Part shown: positions 6,173 to 6,272 of the stretch, in pieces
How the letters are laid out: each line of letters begins with the position of its first letter
Position numbering within the stretch: the first letter of the stretch is position 1
Notes under the pieces: model-generated
Database searches by the model: none
What the model was told of the DNA's origin: nothing
What the model saw: only the letters and a program-made list of their open reading frames with translations
Origin: Saprospiraceae bacterium
Lineage (GTDB): Bacteria; Bacteroidota; Bacteroidia; Chitinophagales; Saprospiraceae
Assembly: GCA_947441325.1 (NCBI GenBank)
Contig: CANETR010000135.1
Span: forward strand, 1 to 6,272
Length of the DNA stretch: 6,272 bases
Reading direction: 5' to 3'
Program-made: the position numbers and the translations under genes

Positions 6173-6272
6173 TTAGATGTTTAACATTGTTTTGACGCGT
6201 TTTGAATCGCCGGGAGCACAGACCTGGGTTTGACCAAGGCGTAGTTTGCGTTTTTTCGACTTTTTAGTCAAA
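6173..6272 (-). CDS. rpmI: 50S ribosomal protein L35, C-terminal part only
   Basis: Reading the - strand from 6271, 32 codons are open and end in TAA at 6173-6175. They begin LTKKSKKRKLRL and finish DSKRVKTMLNI, the two hallmarks of the C-terminal half of L35 (the basic LTKK-KRKR segment and the final V-ML). L35 is about 65 residues, so the first half lies beyond the right edge. Position and strand, immediately before rplT, confirm the call. It is a small, basic large-subunit protein. The segment between the two motifs (GQTQVCAPG) differs from the more usual HxxLV type but keeps the expected spacing. Confidence 0.88.
   Translation of the reverse strand, partial: LTKKSKKRKLRLGQTQVCAPGDSKRVKTMLNI

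Overview
The window looks like an ordinary chromosomal stretch from a member of the Bacteroidota. The evidence is a 630-residue-class RecQ with its zinc site far downstream of the helicase core, a membrane-anchored CXXCH 'haem_bd' protein of the type common in that phylum, a near-perfect Bacteroidota promoter (TTTG, 20 bp, TAnnTTTG), start codons without Shine-Dalgarno sequences, and AT-rich gaps. I cannot place it below phylum.

Layout, left to right: the 3' two-thirds of a recQ-family helicase gene (+, cut by the left edge); a hotdog-fold acyl-CoA thioesterase (-) whose stop codon overlaps that of recQ; a 176-bp divergent gap with a good promoter and several palindromes; a small CXXCH haem-binding protein (+); a strong bidirectional hairpin terminator; a 759-residue secreted VIT/vWA-domain protein (-); a 174-bp AT-rich divergent gap; an unrecognised secreted two-part protein of 252 residues (+); a second bidirectional terminator; then ribosomal protein L20 (rplT, -) and the last 32 complete codons of ribosomal protein L35 (rpmI, -), which runs off the right edge.

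The genes run + - + - + - -, so apart from rpmI-rplT no two neighbours can share a transcript and there is no operon-level evidence that they work together. rpmI-rplT is the conserved translation operon, usually headed by infC, which would lie beyond the right edge. The rest appears to be a set of separately transcribed housekeeping and envelope genes. I found no mobile element, CRISPR array, tRNA, rRNA or toxin-antitoxin locus. No convincing new system is visible. The items most worth checking are the regulatory architecture upstream of the haem protein and the unrecognised secreted protein.
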